A stretch of 64,000 nt of DNA from CAVORB01 sp963736235 (GTDB taxonomy: Bacteria > Pseudomonadota > Gammaproteobacteria > Chromatiales > Chromatiaceae): assembly GCA_963736235.1 (NCBI GenBank), contig CAVTOR010000031.1, positions 124,001-188,000 of the forward strand, written 5' to 3'. The notes beneath the pieces are model-generated. The model saw only the letters and a list, made by a program, of their open reading frames with translations, was not told the origin of the DNA and did not search any database. Made by a program: the position numbers and the translations under genes. This document shows positions 27,655 through 36,243 of the stretch, piece by piece (positions within the stretch are counted from its first letter, which is position 1; every line of letters begins with the position of its first letter).

Positions 27655-28314
27655 ATGAACCAGGACGAGATGAAAAAACAGGCCGCCAAGGCCGCGATGG
27701 ACTATGTCGAGGGCGGCGTCATCGGCGTCGGGACCGGCTCCACCGTCAATCACTTCATCGACTTTCTCGCCACCGTTAAGGGACGGATCGACGGCGCCGT
27801 CTCCAGCTCCGAGGCTTCCACCGAGCGCATGAAGGCCCACGGCATCCGGGTACTCGACCTCAACGCCGCCGGCGAGCTGGAGCTCTACGTGGACGGTGCG
27901 GACGAGTCCAACCGCCAGCTGCAGCTCATCAAGGGCGGCGGCGGCGCGCTGACGCGCGAGAAGATCGTCGCCGGCGCCAGCAAACGGTTCGTGTGCATCG
28001 CCGACGCCAGCAAGCTGGTGGACGTGCTCGGCAAGTTCCCGCTGCCGGTGGAGGTCATCCCCATGGCCCGCAGCCATGTCGCCCGCCAGTTGGTGAAGCT
28101 CGGCGGGACGCCAGTTTGGCGTGAGGGCTTCGTGACCGACAACGGCAACCTCATCCTCGACGTGCACCACCTCGAGATCGCCGAGCCGATCAAGCTCGAG
28201 CAGGAGATCAACGGCGTCGCCGGCGTGGTCACGGTCGGGATCTTCGCCATGCGCCCCGCCGACGTGCTGATCCTCGGCACGGAGCAAGGAGCCGAAACCC
28301 TGACGGCGGCCTGA
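27655..28314 (+). CDS. rpiA: Ribose-5-phosphate isomerase A, 219 aa
   Basis: Interconverts ribose 5-phosphate and ribulose 5-phosphate. IGVGTGSTVNHFI near residue 24, ISSSEAST-like VSSSEASTERMKAHGI, DGADE and KGGGGALTREKIVA carry the active-site residues. Length is normal. The start has GAGGAGG upstream. It ends 63 bases before a strong hairpin shared with the convergent porin. Confidence 0.96.
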   Translation: MNQDEMKKQAAKAAMDYVEGGVIGVGTGSTVNHFIDFLATVKGRIDGAVSSSEASTERMKAHGIRVLDLNAAGELELYVDGADESNRQLQLIKGGGGALTREKIVAGASKRFVCIADASKLVDVLGKFPLPVEVIPMARSHVARQLVKLGGTPVWREGFVTDNGNLILDVHHLEIAEPIKLEQEINGVAGVVTVGIFAMRPADVLILGTEQGAETLTAA

Positions 28315-28376
28315 GACCGGGCAAGGACCGGACCGAGATCCAACCGCCGAGCACCGGCGGGCCGAATACCGGACAC

Positions 28377-28404
28377 AAAAAAGCGGGGCCTTTCGGCCCC
28401 GCTT
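28377..28404 (-). terminator. Terminator between rpiA and the porin, likely bidirectional
   Basis: A 10-bp perfect stem, AAGCGGGGCC pairing with GGCCCCGCTT, has a four-base loop. On the minus strand it is followed by T's, giving a strong terminator for the porin transcript. On the plus strand the T-run is short (CTTCACTG). Confidence 0.8.
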
Positions 28405-28432
28405 CACTGTGCGTCAAGTGTCTAAGCCGGGC

Positions 28433-29647
28433 TTAGAACTTGTGCACGATACCCAGGGAGAACCGTCCCAGCTCGGGCAGGAGGTCATCGTCGACATTGT
28501 TGTACATCGCGTAGACCTTGGTGCGCTTGCTGAAGTTATGGTCGAAGGCGATCGTCCACTGGTTCAGATCGTCGTCGAAGCAGAAGTCCGTGATGTCGTC
28601 GATCGAGGTCTGTCGTCGTCACCCGAGTCGCGATCCAGGGCGCCGTAGGAGGCCTTGACCATGTTGTTGCCGAAGGCATAGCCGGCCTGCACCTGCCAAG
28701 ACGTCTGATCAAGTCATTCACGAAGGCCATGATTGCTGCGATCCTCGTAGATGCCGGTCAGGCTGAAGCCGTTCCAGTCCAGGATACCGAGGCCGATGCG
28801 CCACTTGTTGAAGTCGTCGCCGGACCGCCCGCGCATCAGTCGAAACCATCGACGGTGACAGATCTCTGTACCACATCGTTGAGGATGCGTCATGTCCAAG
28901 TTGCTCAAGCTCTCGTAGGCCGCGCTGGCGTACCAGGGGCCATTCGAGTAGATGGCCGCGAGGGAATAGGCCTCGGCGATGCTGTCCGAATCGACACTGT
29001 ACGCCGCCTTCGACGCGTCGCGCCACCACCGGAATGCACGGCGCCCGCGAACTGGAAGCCGCTGAAGCTCGGGCTGATGTAGGCGATGGCGTTGTCGGCG
29101 CGAACGTCGTTGAACCGGAGCGGGCCGTTGTAGTCGGCCATGGTGTCGGCGAACATGTCGAGCTTGCCGGTGGAGATCTTCAGCGGGGTGTCGTGACGCC
29201 CGACCAGGAAGGTACCCCAGCTGCCGGCCAGACCGACGAAGCGTGTTACGCATGTTGATGCCGACTGCCACGGTCGCCGTTGGTGGCGCCGTAATCGCCG
29301 TCGGCCAGGCGGACGCCCAGCTCGACCTGATAGATGGCCTTCAGGCCGTTGCCCAGATCCTCGGAGCCCTTGACGCCGATGCGGTTGCTCGGGCCGACCG
29401 GGCCGTTGCCGACTGATGATCGCGGCCGTCGGTGCGAGCTCACGGTCTCGAGCCGGTCCGAACCGTCGATCTTTTCCAGCGAACGATTTCGCCGGTGTCC
29501 GGATCCTGGACCAGGAATCTTGATGTCGTCCTGGCTGATGTAATCGACGGACTGGTGCAGTGTGCCGTAGAGGGTAGCCTCGGCTAACGCGGCCGCCGGG
29601 GCGACCATGGCGGCTGCGACCGCCAGAGTGATGAGCTTTTTGTTCAT
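28433..29647 (-). pseudogene. Gram-negative porin (OmpC/PhoE-like) with at least five frameshifts
   Basis: The reading begins with a signal peptide (KKLITLAVAAAMVAPAAALA) and the porin start ATLYGTLHQSVDY. It ends in RFSLGIVHKF, with the terminal Phe needed for outer-membrane insertion. Between these, recognisable porin segments (NRIGVKGSEDLGNGLKAIYQ, YISPSFSGFQFAGA, SIAEAYSLAAIYSNGPWYA, NKWRIGLGILDW) lie in changing frames, with breaks near 29260, 29235, 29030, 28850 and again before 28730. The total span fits a protein of about 400 residues. The peptide segments are undamaged, so the shifts may be assembly errors or a collapse of paralogues rather than decay. A promoter and a terminator are both present. 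Confidence 0.75.
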
Positions 29648-29718
29648 CGTGTTCTCCGCTGTTGTTGATTTGCCAAAAAAACCGCTAAAACCAAACGCAG
29701 TTGCGTCTTGCGATGAGA

Positions 29719-29747
29719 ATACTAGACCACCGCAGGGCGTTACGCAA
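29719..29747 (-). promoter_or_regulatory. Candidate porin promoter
   Basis: On the minus strand, TTGCGT (29742-29747) and TAGTAT (29719-29724) are separated by exactly 17 bases, about 70 bases upstream of the porin ATG, inside an AT-rich stretch. Confidence 0.4.
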
Positions 29748-29769
29748 CACTTTTTTTGAAAAAAGATAC

Positions 29770-29809
29770 AAAAAGCGCTTGTGTTGTTTTTTTAGTACAA
29801 AACAAGCGC
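29770..29809 (-). terminator. Probable intrinsic terminator downstream of the GDT1-family gene
   Basis: On the minus strand, GCGCTTGT pairs with ACAAGCGC around a 19-base A-rich loop and is followed by TTTTTG. It lies about 170 bases after the upstream gene and just before the porin promoter. Confidence 0.5.
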
Positions 29810-29977
29810 CACGAAGCGCAGCGGCGCACGTCATAAGCCGAATCGGTCAAGGGTCGGAACGCCGACGAGACCCGTGCCGGGCGCGGCGTGGCGGAGAAGA
29901 CCCGCCTAATGTGTTGTGCCGAGGACACAAGCCTGCCACGCGTCCGCCGGCCAGAGTCGAGCGGCGGGGCCCGGCGC

Positions 29978-30574
29978 TCAGAACGCCCTGGTCACCGCAA
30001 ACGCCGCCAGGACCAGAAAGAAGACGCCACTGATCTGCTGGACCCGATGCAGGGGAACGCGGGTCAGCAGCTTGCGCCCCGCCAGGACACCGAGCGCGGA
30101 GGTCGCGCAGAGGGCCAGCGTCGCACCGAGCCAGACCGGCACGGCCGGCTGCGTACCAGCCATGCCGGCCACCGCGAGCTGGGTCTTGTCGCCCATTTCC
30201 GCCAGGAAGATCATCAGGAAGGTGGTGACGACGACCCCGTGTCCACCGCGCTCCTTGACCTCTTCGGTGCTCTCCACCGGCTCCGCACGCAGCGACAGGA
30301 TGCCGAACACGCCGAAGAGAACGGCAACCGCCGCCGCCAACAACCGCTCGGGAACATAGTGGGCAAGCCCCGCGCCGAAGACCACCGCAAGGCCGTTGAG
30401 CAAGGCGAACGCGACAATCGCCCCCGCCAGCACCGGCCGGTGGTGATGACGCGCCGCGAGTGCCATGCAGACGAGCTGACTCTTGTCACCCATTTCCGCC
30501 AGAAAAACCAGGCCGAAGCTTGTAACGCCGACGCCGAGCCAGCCGAGGGCAGACGCAGAAGCTATATCGTCCAC
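29978..30574 (-). CDS. GDT1/TMEM165 (UPF0016) family Mn2+/cation exporter, 198 aa
   Basis: An inner-membrane protein with six hydrophobic segments in two homologous halves. Each half carries the family motif: FLAEMGDKSQL in the first and FLAEMGDKTQL in the second. These acidic motifs bind the transported cation, and bacterial relatives such as MneA export manganese. GTG 30574 was chosen because it has a perfect GGAGGT six bases upstream and precedes the first membrane segment; upstream residues are Arg/Pro-rich and overlap the tRNA. Confidence 0.88.
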   Translation of the reverse strand: MDDIASASALGWLGVGVTSFGLVFLAEMGDKSQLVCMALAARHHHRPVLAGAIVAFALLNGLAVVFGAGLAHYVPERLLAAAVAVLFGVFGILSLRAEPVESTEEVKERGGHGVVVTTFLMIFLAEMGDKTQLAVAGMAGTQPAVPVWLGATLALCATSALGVLAGRKLLTRVPLHRVQQISGVFFLVLAAFAVTRAF

Positions 30575-30749
30575 GGGGGACCTCCGGCAGGTGTGATTTC
30601 CCGCCGCGCACAGCCGAAAACAAAGGGCACAGGCCCAGTGAAAAAAAAGAGAGTGCGGGCCGATCCGCGGCGCGCTCGAATGACGCCACCGCGTGCAGAG
30701 GTCATCACAACACGGCGGCGAGATCGGGTTACCAGACCGCCTTGGAAGC

Positions 30750-30773
30750 AAAAAGCCCGCGGCAGTGCGGGCT
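30750..30773 (-). terminator. Intrinsic terminator of tRNA-Gln
   Basis: On the minus strand, AGCCCGC pairs with GCGGGCT and is followed by TTTTGC. It starts six bases after the CCA end of the tRNA. Confidence 0.8.
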
Positions 30774-30778
30774 TGTGT

Positions 30779-30852
30779 TGGCTGGGGGACAAGGATTCGA
30801 ACCTTGGTTAACGGAGTCAGAGTCCGTTGTCCTGCCGCTAGACGATCCCCCA
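30779..30852 (-). tRNA. tRNA-Gln (CTG anticodon)
   Basis: On the minus strand the gene starts TGGGGGATCG and ends CCCCCAGCCA with encoded CCA. The acceptor stem GGGGGA pairs with TCCCCC, the anticodon stem ACGGA/TCCGT holds the loop CTCTGAC (anticodon CTG), and the T arm contains GGTTCGAATCC. The unusual first base T opposite A matches tRNA-Gln genes of E. coli. Confidence 0.95.
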
Positions 30853-30935
30853 AGGATGACTGTCAGTCGCGAGCGACTTGGCGCGTGGAGCGGGAAGGGA
30901 GATGGTTTGGACAGCCCCCCCGCGGCGCAAAGACG

Positions 30936-31325
30936 TCAGCGTTTGGAGAACTGGGGCCGCTTGCGCGCCTTATGCAGACCGACCTTCTTGCGCTCGACCT
31001 CGCGCGCATCGCGGGTCAGGAAGCCGGCCTTACGCATGGAGCGGCGCAGTTCCTCGTTGTATTCGACCAGGGCACGGGCGATACCATGACGGATTGCACC
31101 GGCCTGCCCCGTCGTACCGCCGCCCGTCACGCTCACCTTGACGTCCACGCGGTCGAGCATCGCGGCGGTCTGCAGCGGCTGACGCACCACCATGCGTGCG
31201 GTCTCGCGACCGAAATACTGGTCCAGCGGACGCCCGTTGACGGTGATATTACCCGAGCCGGTGGTCAGGTAGACGCGGGCAGCGGAGCTCTTGCGGCGCC
31301 CGGTGGCGTAGTTCATATCGGACAT
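30936..31325 (-). CDS. rpsI: Ribosomal protein S9, 129 aa
   Basis: A small-subunit protein whose C-terminal tail reaches the P-site tRNA. YATGRRKSSAARVYL near the start and the C-terminus GLHKARKRPQFSKR are diagnostic. It follows rplM with an 18-base gap, the conserved operon arrangement. Confidence 0.97.
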   Translation of the reverse strand: MSDMNYATGRRKSSAARVYLTTGSGNITVNGRPLDQYFGRETARMVVRQPLQTAAMLDRVDVKVSVTGGGTTGQAGAIRHGIARALVEYNEELRRSMRKAGFLTRDAREVERKKVGLHKARKRPQFSKR

Positions 31326-31343
31326 GTTGCTGTGTTCCTAGAC

Positions 31344-31772
31344 TCAGATATCGAGGGGCGTGGGCTGCTGGGCCTGGTGACGATGATCCGGCCCCGCATA
31401 TACGCGCAATTTCTTGAGCATGGCCCGCCCTAGCGGGTTGCTCGGCATCATGCCCTTGACGGCGTGGGTGATCGCCCGCTCCGGCGCCTTGGCGAGAAGT
31501 TGCTCGAGATTGACCGACCTGAGGTTGCCGATGTACCCGGTGTGGTGGTGATACATCTTGTCCTGAAGCTTGTTGCCGGTCACCCGCACCTTCTCGGCAT
31601 TGACCACGACAATGTAATCGCCGGTGTCGACGTGAGGGGTGTATTGCGCCTTGTGCTTGCCGCGCAGGCGTCGCGCCAACTCGCTGGCAAGACGGCCTAG
31701 CGTCTTGCCGTTGGCATCCACCAGGTACCACTGACGCCGGACCTCGGCGGGCTTGGCACTAACAGTTGTCAT
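31344..31772 (-). CDS. rplM: Ribosomal protein L13, 142 aa
   Basis: An early-assembling large-subunit protein. WYLVDANGKTLGRLAS, HTGYIGNLRSVNLEQLL and the MMPSNPLGRAMLKKLRVY region match L13. It is the first gene of the rplM-rpsI operon. The 200 bp upstream lie between its start and the candidate sRNA terminator. Confidence 0.97.
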   Translation of the reverse strand: MTTVSAKPAEVRRQWYLVDANGKTLGRLASELARRLRGKHKAQYTPHVDTGDYIVVVNAEKVRVTGNKLQDKMYHHHTGYIGNLRSVNLEQLLAKAPERAITHAVKGMMPSNPLGRAMLKKLRVYAGPDHRHQAQQPTPLDI

Positions 31773-31973
31773 CTCCGTTGCTCCGGGACTAGGTCACTGC
31801 TCGAATCTTGGAAGACCGCGCATCTTACAGGAACCCCAGAGGGGTGGCAAGCAACGACAATAGGGGGCGCCCGATGAGTGCTGTCGCTTCTCGCAGAGGC
31901 CAGGCGAGACTGGATCGCCTCCGCGCCGGGACAGGGCGGGGCGCGGCCTTTCCCGCGGACGCTTCGCTGCGCG

Positions 31974-32003
31974 AAAAAAAAGCGCCGCGGGGAACGCGGC
32001 GCT
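31974..32003 (-). terminator. Intrinsic terminator of the candidate sRNA (and ferredoxin read-through)
   Basis: On the minus strand, AGCGCCGCG pairs with CGCGGCGCT around a five-base loop and is followed by eight T's. It would end the sRNA, and any transcript running on from the ferredoxin gene. Confidence 0.85.
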
Positions 32004-32065
32004 GAACGACAATAACCACCAAAGGAGGATGGAGGAATACTGACTCGTTGCAGCGAATCAGTATG
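31974..32065 (-). ncRNA. Candidate trans-acting sRNA with anti-Shine-Dalgarno tract
   Basis: A self-contained transcription unit of about 90 nt. It starts at the predicted +1 (about 32065) with a 7-bp hairpin ATACTGA/TCAGTAT (32037-32064). This is followed by the CU-rich single strand TTCCTCCATCCTCCTTT (32020-32036), then GGTGGTTATTGTCG, then an intrinsic terminator with eight T's. The tract ATCCTCCTTT closely resembles the 3' end of 16S rRNA (CACCTCCTT) and could pair with ribosome binding sites. No known sRNA family was recognised. No ORF fits on either strand. An alternative is an attenuated leader of rplM. Confidence 0.55.
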
Positions 32066-32070
32066 TTGGA

Positions 32071-32099
32071 ATTGTCTTATAAACGAATACTCTTGTCAA
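32071..32099 (-). promoter_or_regulatory. Sigma-70 type promoter for the candidate sRNA
   Basis: On the minus strand a consensus -35, TTGACA (32094-32099), and a 17-base AT-rich spacer lead to GACAAT (32071-32076, 4 of 6 matches to TATAAT). The predicted start, six or seven bases on, coincides with the first base of the ATACTGA hairpin. The next minus-strand gene is about 300 bases away beyond a terminator. Confidence 0.55.
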
Positions 32100-32127
32100 C
32101 GGTTCCGGCAGAACGAAACGCAGGGCC

Positions 32128-32442
32128 TCAATCTGGCAAACGCAGGCGCTCGACGACCCGACCGTTGATCAGATGCTCCTGCAGGATCTCCTCCAAGTCC
32201 TCTTTGTCGACGTAGGTGTACCAGGTACCCTCGGGGTAGATCACGAGGACCGGGCCTTCGGAACAGCGGTCCAGGCAACCCGCGGTATTGACGCGAACCC
32301 CGCTAGGCCCTGCAATACCTAGTTCCTTACTCCGACGCTTGAGGTGATCGCGCAGATCTTGCGCTCCGCATTGGCCGCAGCATTGGCTTCCATCCTCGCG
32401 GAGGTTCGTGCAAAAAAAGGCGTGGTATCGGTAGTAGGACAT
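32128..32442 (-). CDS. Thioredoxin-like [2Fe-2S] ferredoxin, 104 aa
   Basis: A small electron carrier with a thioredoxin-like fold. Cluster cysteines are visible in FFCTNLREDGSQCCGQCG near the start and in NTAGCLDRCSEGP in the second half. The family usually uses the first FxCxN cysteine, one of the GSQCCGQ cysteines and the two in the later loop. ATG 32442 was chosen at the family start SYYRYHAFFC. It is monocistronic, and its likely transcript end is the terminator at 31974-32003. Confidence 0.88.
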   Translation of the reverse strand: MSYYRYHAFFCTNLREDGSQCCGQCGAQDLRDHLKRRSKELGIAGPSGVRVNTAGCLDRCSEGPVLVIYPEGTWYTYVDKEDLEEILQEHLINGRVVERLRLPD

Positions 32443-32633
32443 GACGGGACCTTCCGCCGGCGGCGCGCATCTCAAAAGAATGAGGTTACCATGATGGCGA
32501 AGCGGGCGGCTCGGCAGCAGACAGCGAATGCAGCCCGCGCGCGCGAACCCAGGCAGCATGCCCTGGGCCTTGATCCGTGTCCCGCCAGGAATGATCCCCG
32601 CGGCCCAAGCGCGCCGCCGCGAACGCGGGGAAT

Positions 32634-33875
32634 GTGCCCCGCGACCTTGACTCCGCCAGTCGCGTGAATCAACAGGCCCTCAAGACCGAGCTCAGCCTCG
32701 CGGCCGATCAGTGCGTGAAGTGCGGTCTGTGCCTCCCCCACTGCCCCACCTACCGCTTGCGGCAAAACGAGGCCGAGTCCCCCCGCGGCCGCATCGCGCT
32801 CATCCAGGGGCTGGCCGAGGACCAACTCGCCGACACGCCCCACCTTCGAGCACACCTCGCGAGCTGCCTTCAATGCCGCGCGTGCGAGGTCGCGTGCCCC
32901 TCGCTGGTCGCATTCGGCACCCTGATGGACAATGCCCACACCCTGGAAAATCAGGCAGCAAGCCCCCTCTCGCGGATACCGAAGCAATTGCTGCTCGATG
33001 CCCTGAGCTCCAGGCTGGGCACCCGAAGCGCATCCCTTGCTGCCTCCGTCTACCGCAAGTCAGGCCTCGCGCGCCTGGCGGAACGCTCGGGGCTGGTCCG
33101 TTTGCCAGGCCTATCCTCCTACCACAGACTTGCCCTGCAGCTTCACCGCGAGCCGAGACTCGGGGAGACGCCCGACTCAGCGGCGGCTCCGCGCGGCGAG
33201 TTGGAGCTGTTCGCCGGCTGTGTGGCGCGGTCGTCGCAACCCGGCGCCCTCGTCGCCGCACGACGGGTGCTGGAACGACTGGGTTGGCGGGTGCGCATCT
33301 CCCGTCGACAGACCTGCTGCGGTGCCATGCACCGCCACAATGGCTTCCCCGAACGCGCGGACCAACTGCTGGAGCAGGTCGTGTCCGCGGCGCAAGGACG
33401 GACGCTGGTTGGCATCGCCAGCGCCTGCGTCGCAGAGCTGGGCACACACCCCCGGCTTGAGAGCGCCAGTGAGATCTGCCGCTTTCTCACCGACCTGGAT
33501 TGGCCGAGGGATGTCCGCCTGCGCCCGCTGACCGCGCGGCTTGCGGTGCACGAACCCTGCTCGCACCGCAACCAGCTGCGCGACACCGAGGCCATCTACC
33601 GCCTCCTTCGCCGCATCCCTGGCGCGGACCCGATCCCCCTCTCGGACAATGCGTTCTGCTGCGGCGCCGCCGGCACCTACCTGCTTCAGCAGCCCGCGCT
33701 GTCCCAGGCGTTGCTGACACCCAAGCTGGTGGATCTCAAGGCGCTCGAGGCACGGATCCTGGTGACCACCAACACCGGCTGCGCGCTCCATCTGGCGGCC
33801 GGCGCGCGGGAATCGGGGCTCGCGGTCGAGGTGCTGCACCCGGTGGAGCTGATCGCCCGGCAGTTGATCGACTGA
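32634..33875 (+). CDS. GlcF/GlpC-like iron-sulfur oxidoreductase subunit, 413 aa
   Basis: Two [4Fe-4S] ferredoxin motifs lie at the N-terminus (CVKCGLCLPHCPTY and CLQCRACEVACPS). Two cysteine-rich CCG domains follow, with TCCGAMHRHNG and FCCGAAGTY. This order is that of the glycolate oxidase iron-sulfur subunit GlcF and GlpC. The flavin subunits (GlcD/GlcE) are not adjacent, so the partner is unknown. It may be an FAD-linked oxidase encoded elsewhere. It is followed by coq7 on the same strand. Confidence 0.85.
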   Translation: MPRDLDSASRVNQQALKTELSLAADQCVKCGLCLPHCPTYRLRQNEAESPRGRIALIQGLAEDQLADTPHLRAHLASCLQCRACEVACPSLVAFGTLMDNAHTLENQAASPLSRIPKQLLLDALSSRLGTRSASLAASVYRKSGLARLAERSGLVRLPGLSSYHRLALQLHREPRLGETPDSAAAPRGELELFAGCVARSSQPGALVAARRVLERLGWRVRISRRQTCCGAMHRHNGFPERADQLLEQVVSAAQGRTLVGIASACVAELGTHPRLESASEICRFLTDLDWPRDVRLRPLTARLAVHEPCSHRNQLRDTEAIYRLLRRIPGADPIPLSDNAFCCGAAGTYLLQQPALSQALLTPKLVDLKALEARILVTTNTGCALHLAAGARESGLAVEVLHPVELIARQLID

Positions 33876-33966
33876 AGCCACGCCGGGTTCGTGGCAAGCT
33901 TGAACCCAACCCGCCACCGTCGCACAATCCTTCGAGACTTCTACGGCGAGAATTACGACTCCGACC

Positions 33967-34611
33967 ATGAACGAACGCGACTACAGCCCCACGGACCGCT
34001 TGCTCGTCAATCTGGACCAGGCCATCCGTACCGTCTTCGGCAAACCCCAGACCACTGGCCGGCCAAACCCGGCTAACGGTATCGCCGAGACCGAGCTCGA
34101 CGACCGGGAGCGCAAGCACACCGCTCGCCTGATGCGCATCAACCACACCGGCGAGGTCTGTGCGCAGGCGCTGTACCAGGGGCAGGCCCTCACCGCGCGT
34201 TTGCCCGAGGTGCAGCAAGCCATGGCGCGATCCGCCCAGGAGGAGAACGACCACCTGGACTGGTGCGAGAAACGCATCGGCGAGCTGGGTGACCGCAAGA
34301 GCCTGCTGAACCCGTTGTGGTACGCGGGTTCATTCGCGATCGGGGCGTTGGCCGGTGTGGCGGGAGACAAATGGAGCCTGGGCTTCGTGGTCGAGACCGA
34401 GCGCCAGGTGGAAAGTCATCTCGACGACCACCTGAACGAGGTGCCCGCGAATGACGCCCGGACGCGCGCCATTCTGGAGCGAATGAAGGAGGATGAAATT
34501 CACCACGCGGAGGTGGCAAGCGCCGCCGGCGGGGCTCCGCTGCCCGTTCCGATCAGGCTCGCGATGCGCATGACTTCAAAGCTCATGACCCGCTCGGTTT
34601 ACTGGATCTAA
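33967..34611 (+). CDS. coq7: Coq7-type demethoxyubiquinone hydroxylase, 214 aa
   Basis: A diiron, membrane-associated monooxygenase for the C6 hydroxylation of ubiquinone. The carboxylate and histidine ligands are visible in NHTGEVCAQALYQGQAL, EENDHLDWCEKRIGEL, ERQVESHLDDHL and KEDEIHHAEVA. It takes the place of the flavoprotein UbiF, consistent with only two UbiH-family genes at 20-22 kb. Length is normal. Confidence 0.94.
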   Translation: MNERDYSPTDRLLVNLDQAIRTVFGKPQTTGRPNPANGIAETELDDRERKHTARLMRINHTGEVCAQALYQGQALTARLPEVQQAMARSAQEENDHLDWCEKRIGELGDRKSLLNPLWYAGSFAIGALAGVAGDKWSLGFVVETERQVESHLDDHLNEVPANDARTRAILERMKEDEIHHAEVASAAGGAPLPVPIRLAMRMTSKLMTRSVYWI

Positions 34612-34641
34612 CGCTGGAACACACACCGGCGCCTGAAATCG

Positions 34642-36243
34642 TCAGGCCGCGATCTCCTGGCAGAGATCACTGCCCAGCTCCTGTTTGAGAATCAGGGGCA
34701 GGGGTATGGTGCCATAGCCAAGGAGCCCGTCATGAAAGGCCCGCTCATCGAAGCTGGCACCCATGCGAGCCTCCTCCTGCTTCCGCGCCTTCACCAGGAG
34801 CAACCAACCCAGTACGCCAGCCAAGGCATCACCGGGATGACGGGCGATGCGCACCAGGTCGGTGGCGTCCGACCCGGGGAGATCCGCGAGGAGCACCCGC
34901 GCCTCCGACTCCTCGATCTCCCCCGTATGCAGGTCCAGATCGAGCAGTCCGCGCTCGATTGCCCTCCGCTTGCTCAGCAAATTCTGTAGCCATTCCTCCG
35001 GCTCAAGCAGCCCCATGCATCCCAGACGATCGCGAAAATAGATGCTCCAGGCCCCGGTGAGGCTCGCGGCCGCGCAGAACCGCCGCGGGAGGCGCCATCC
35101 CGGATCCTTCGCCGCGAAGGCGAAGAGGTGGCTCCCGCCCCAGGTCTGCTCGAAACAGCCCCAACGCAGGGAGGCCAAGGCCTCATCGCCGCCTCTCGAC
35201 GGTGGTCCTCCGAGGAAATAGGTCCCGCTGCGCGCTTCGCGATCCACAAGGTACTCCGTGCTGAATCGCTGGGGCCGGGGACAGCTCGGCCGCTCGCGCA
35301 TGCGCAGCTCGGCGTCGGGCAGGGTCACCAGGCCGGATCGGGCCAGGATCTCCGCCAGGCGATCGCTCTCGGCGCGGCACAGATCCACCCGGCACGAGCC
35401 CTCCACCACCGGTTCCCGCAGGTGGACGAGAGCCCCTTCCGGTGTAATGTGGAGACGAGCGCACAGCTCGGCCGTTTCCTCCTGGCAGCGGGCCAGCGCC
35501 GCGACGAGCGCACCGCGCGCACCCTTGGCATCGAGGTGCATGAAATGCCTGTGCCTGAACAGGAAGCGAAGGTGCTCCGGCCCGCAGCCGAGCCTGCCAG
35601 CGGCGCGGCCCGCGATCTCGTCGCGCAGGGCATCGGCGAAAGCGGCGAGCGCGCTGCAGGCGGCGTCGACCAGACCCTCGATCTCGCTCAGGGTGTAGCA
35701 GTGACGCCGCAGCCAGGGGCTGGCGACGAGCTCGCGCAGGTAACAGCATCCCCGCTCGGCCTCCTCGATCGCGGCGTCGACGAGCACCGGCGGCACCAGC
35801 TCGGCCATGGAGCGCAGCTGCGACAGCGCGAGCCGGAGGTAATCTGGAACCGCGCCCAGCAGCACCGAAAGCACCTCGCGAATGTTCGACGGAGGCTGCA
35901 GCGTCAGGTGATAGATCTCGGCGACCGGCAGGAAGCGCAGGGGATCGCGATGCCGCCAGTCACGCTCCAACAGCTCCTGGTGCTCCACGCGCGCGGCGCC
36001 GAACATGAGGCGCAAGTCGATCCGTCGGTCCGCGTCGAGCAGCCGATAGTCGATCTCCTCGAGGGCGACCACCAGGGTCTCGAGCCAAGCGCCAAGAGCC
36101 GCGAGCTCGTCGTCGGTCTGGGCCGGGAGCAGGTGCTCGTATCCACCGACCCACGCCGCGACCGCCACGTCCGGATGGTAGCGGAACCAGACGGAGAAGA
36201 ACTCTTCGGCAATGGCGTCGAAGGCCGCGGCCTCGTCAGACAT
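34642..36243 (-). CDS. DUF885 family protein with degenerate metal motif, 533 aa
   Basis: A large helical protein of the DUF885 (M2/M3-metallopeptidase-like) fold. The late blocks LTGAWSIYF, RIARHPGDALAGVLGWLLLVKAR and FDERAFHDGLLGYGTIPLPLIL match the family blocks EGWALY, PGQA-x-Y-x-G and FHD-LG-GALPL. The usual zinc motif HExxPGHHLQ is replaced by FEQTWGGSHLFAF, so catalysis is doubtful. ATG 36243 starts eight bases inside the osmC-like gene, so the two are coupled. Confidence 0.65.
   Translation of the reverse strand: MSDEAAAFDAIAEEFFSVWFRYHPDVAVAAWVGGYEHLLPAQTDDELAALGAWLETLVVALEEIDYRLLDADRRIDLRLMFGAARVEHQELLERDWRHRDPLRFLPVAEIYHLTLQPPSNIREVLSVLLGAVPDYLRLALSQLRSMAELVPPVLVDAAIEEAERGCCYLRELVASPWLRRHCYTLSEIEGLVDAACSALAAFADALRDEIAGRAAGRLGCGPEHLRFLFRHRHFMHLDAKGARGALVAALARCQEETAELCARLHITPEGALVHLREPVVEGSCRVDLCRAESDRLAEILARSGLVTLPDAELRMRERPSCPRPQRFSTEYLVDREARSGTYFLGGPPSRGGDEALASLRWGCFEQTWGGSHLFAFAAKDPGWRLPRRFCAAASLTGAWSIYFRDRLGCMGLLEPEEWLQNLLSKRRAIERGLLDLDLHTGEIEESEARVLLADLPGSDATDLVRIARHPGDALAGVLGWLLLVKARKQEEARMGASFDERAFHDGLLGYGTIPLPLILKQELGSDLCQEIAA

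Noticed and set aside
30575..30749. yybP-ykoY manganese riboswitch upstream of the GDT1-family gene
   Set aside because: The leader is GC-rich and lacks the two conserved loop sequences of that riboswitch.
32021..32040. Shine-Dalgarno AAAGGAGG on the plus strand followed by ATG at 32029
   Set aside because: The start is too close to the SD and the frame ends after four codons. The reverse-strand sRNA reading explains the sequence better.
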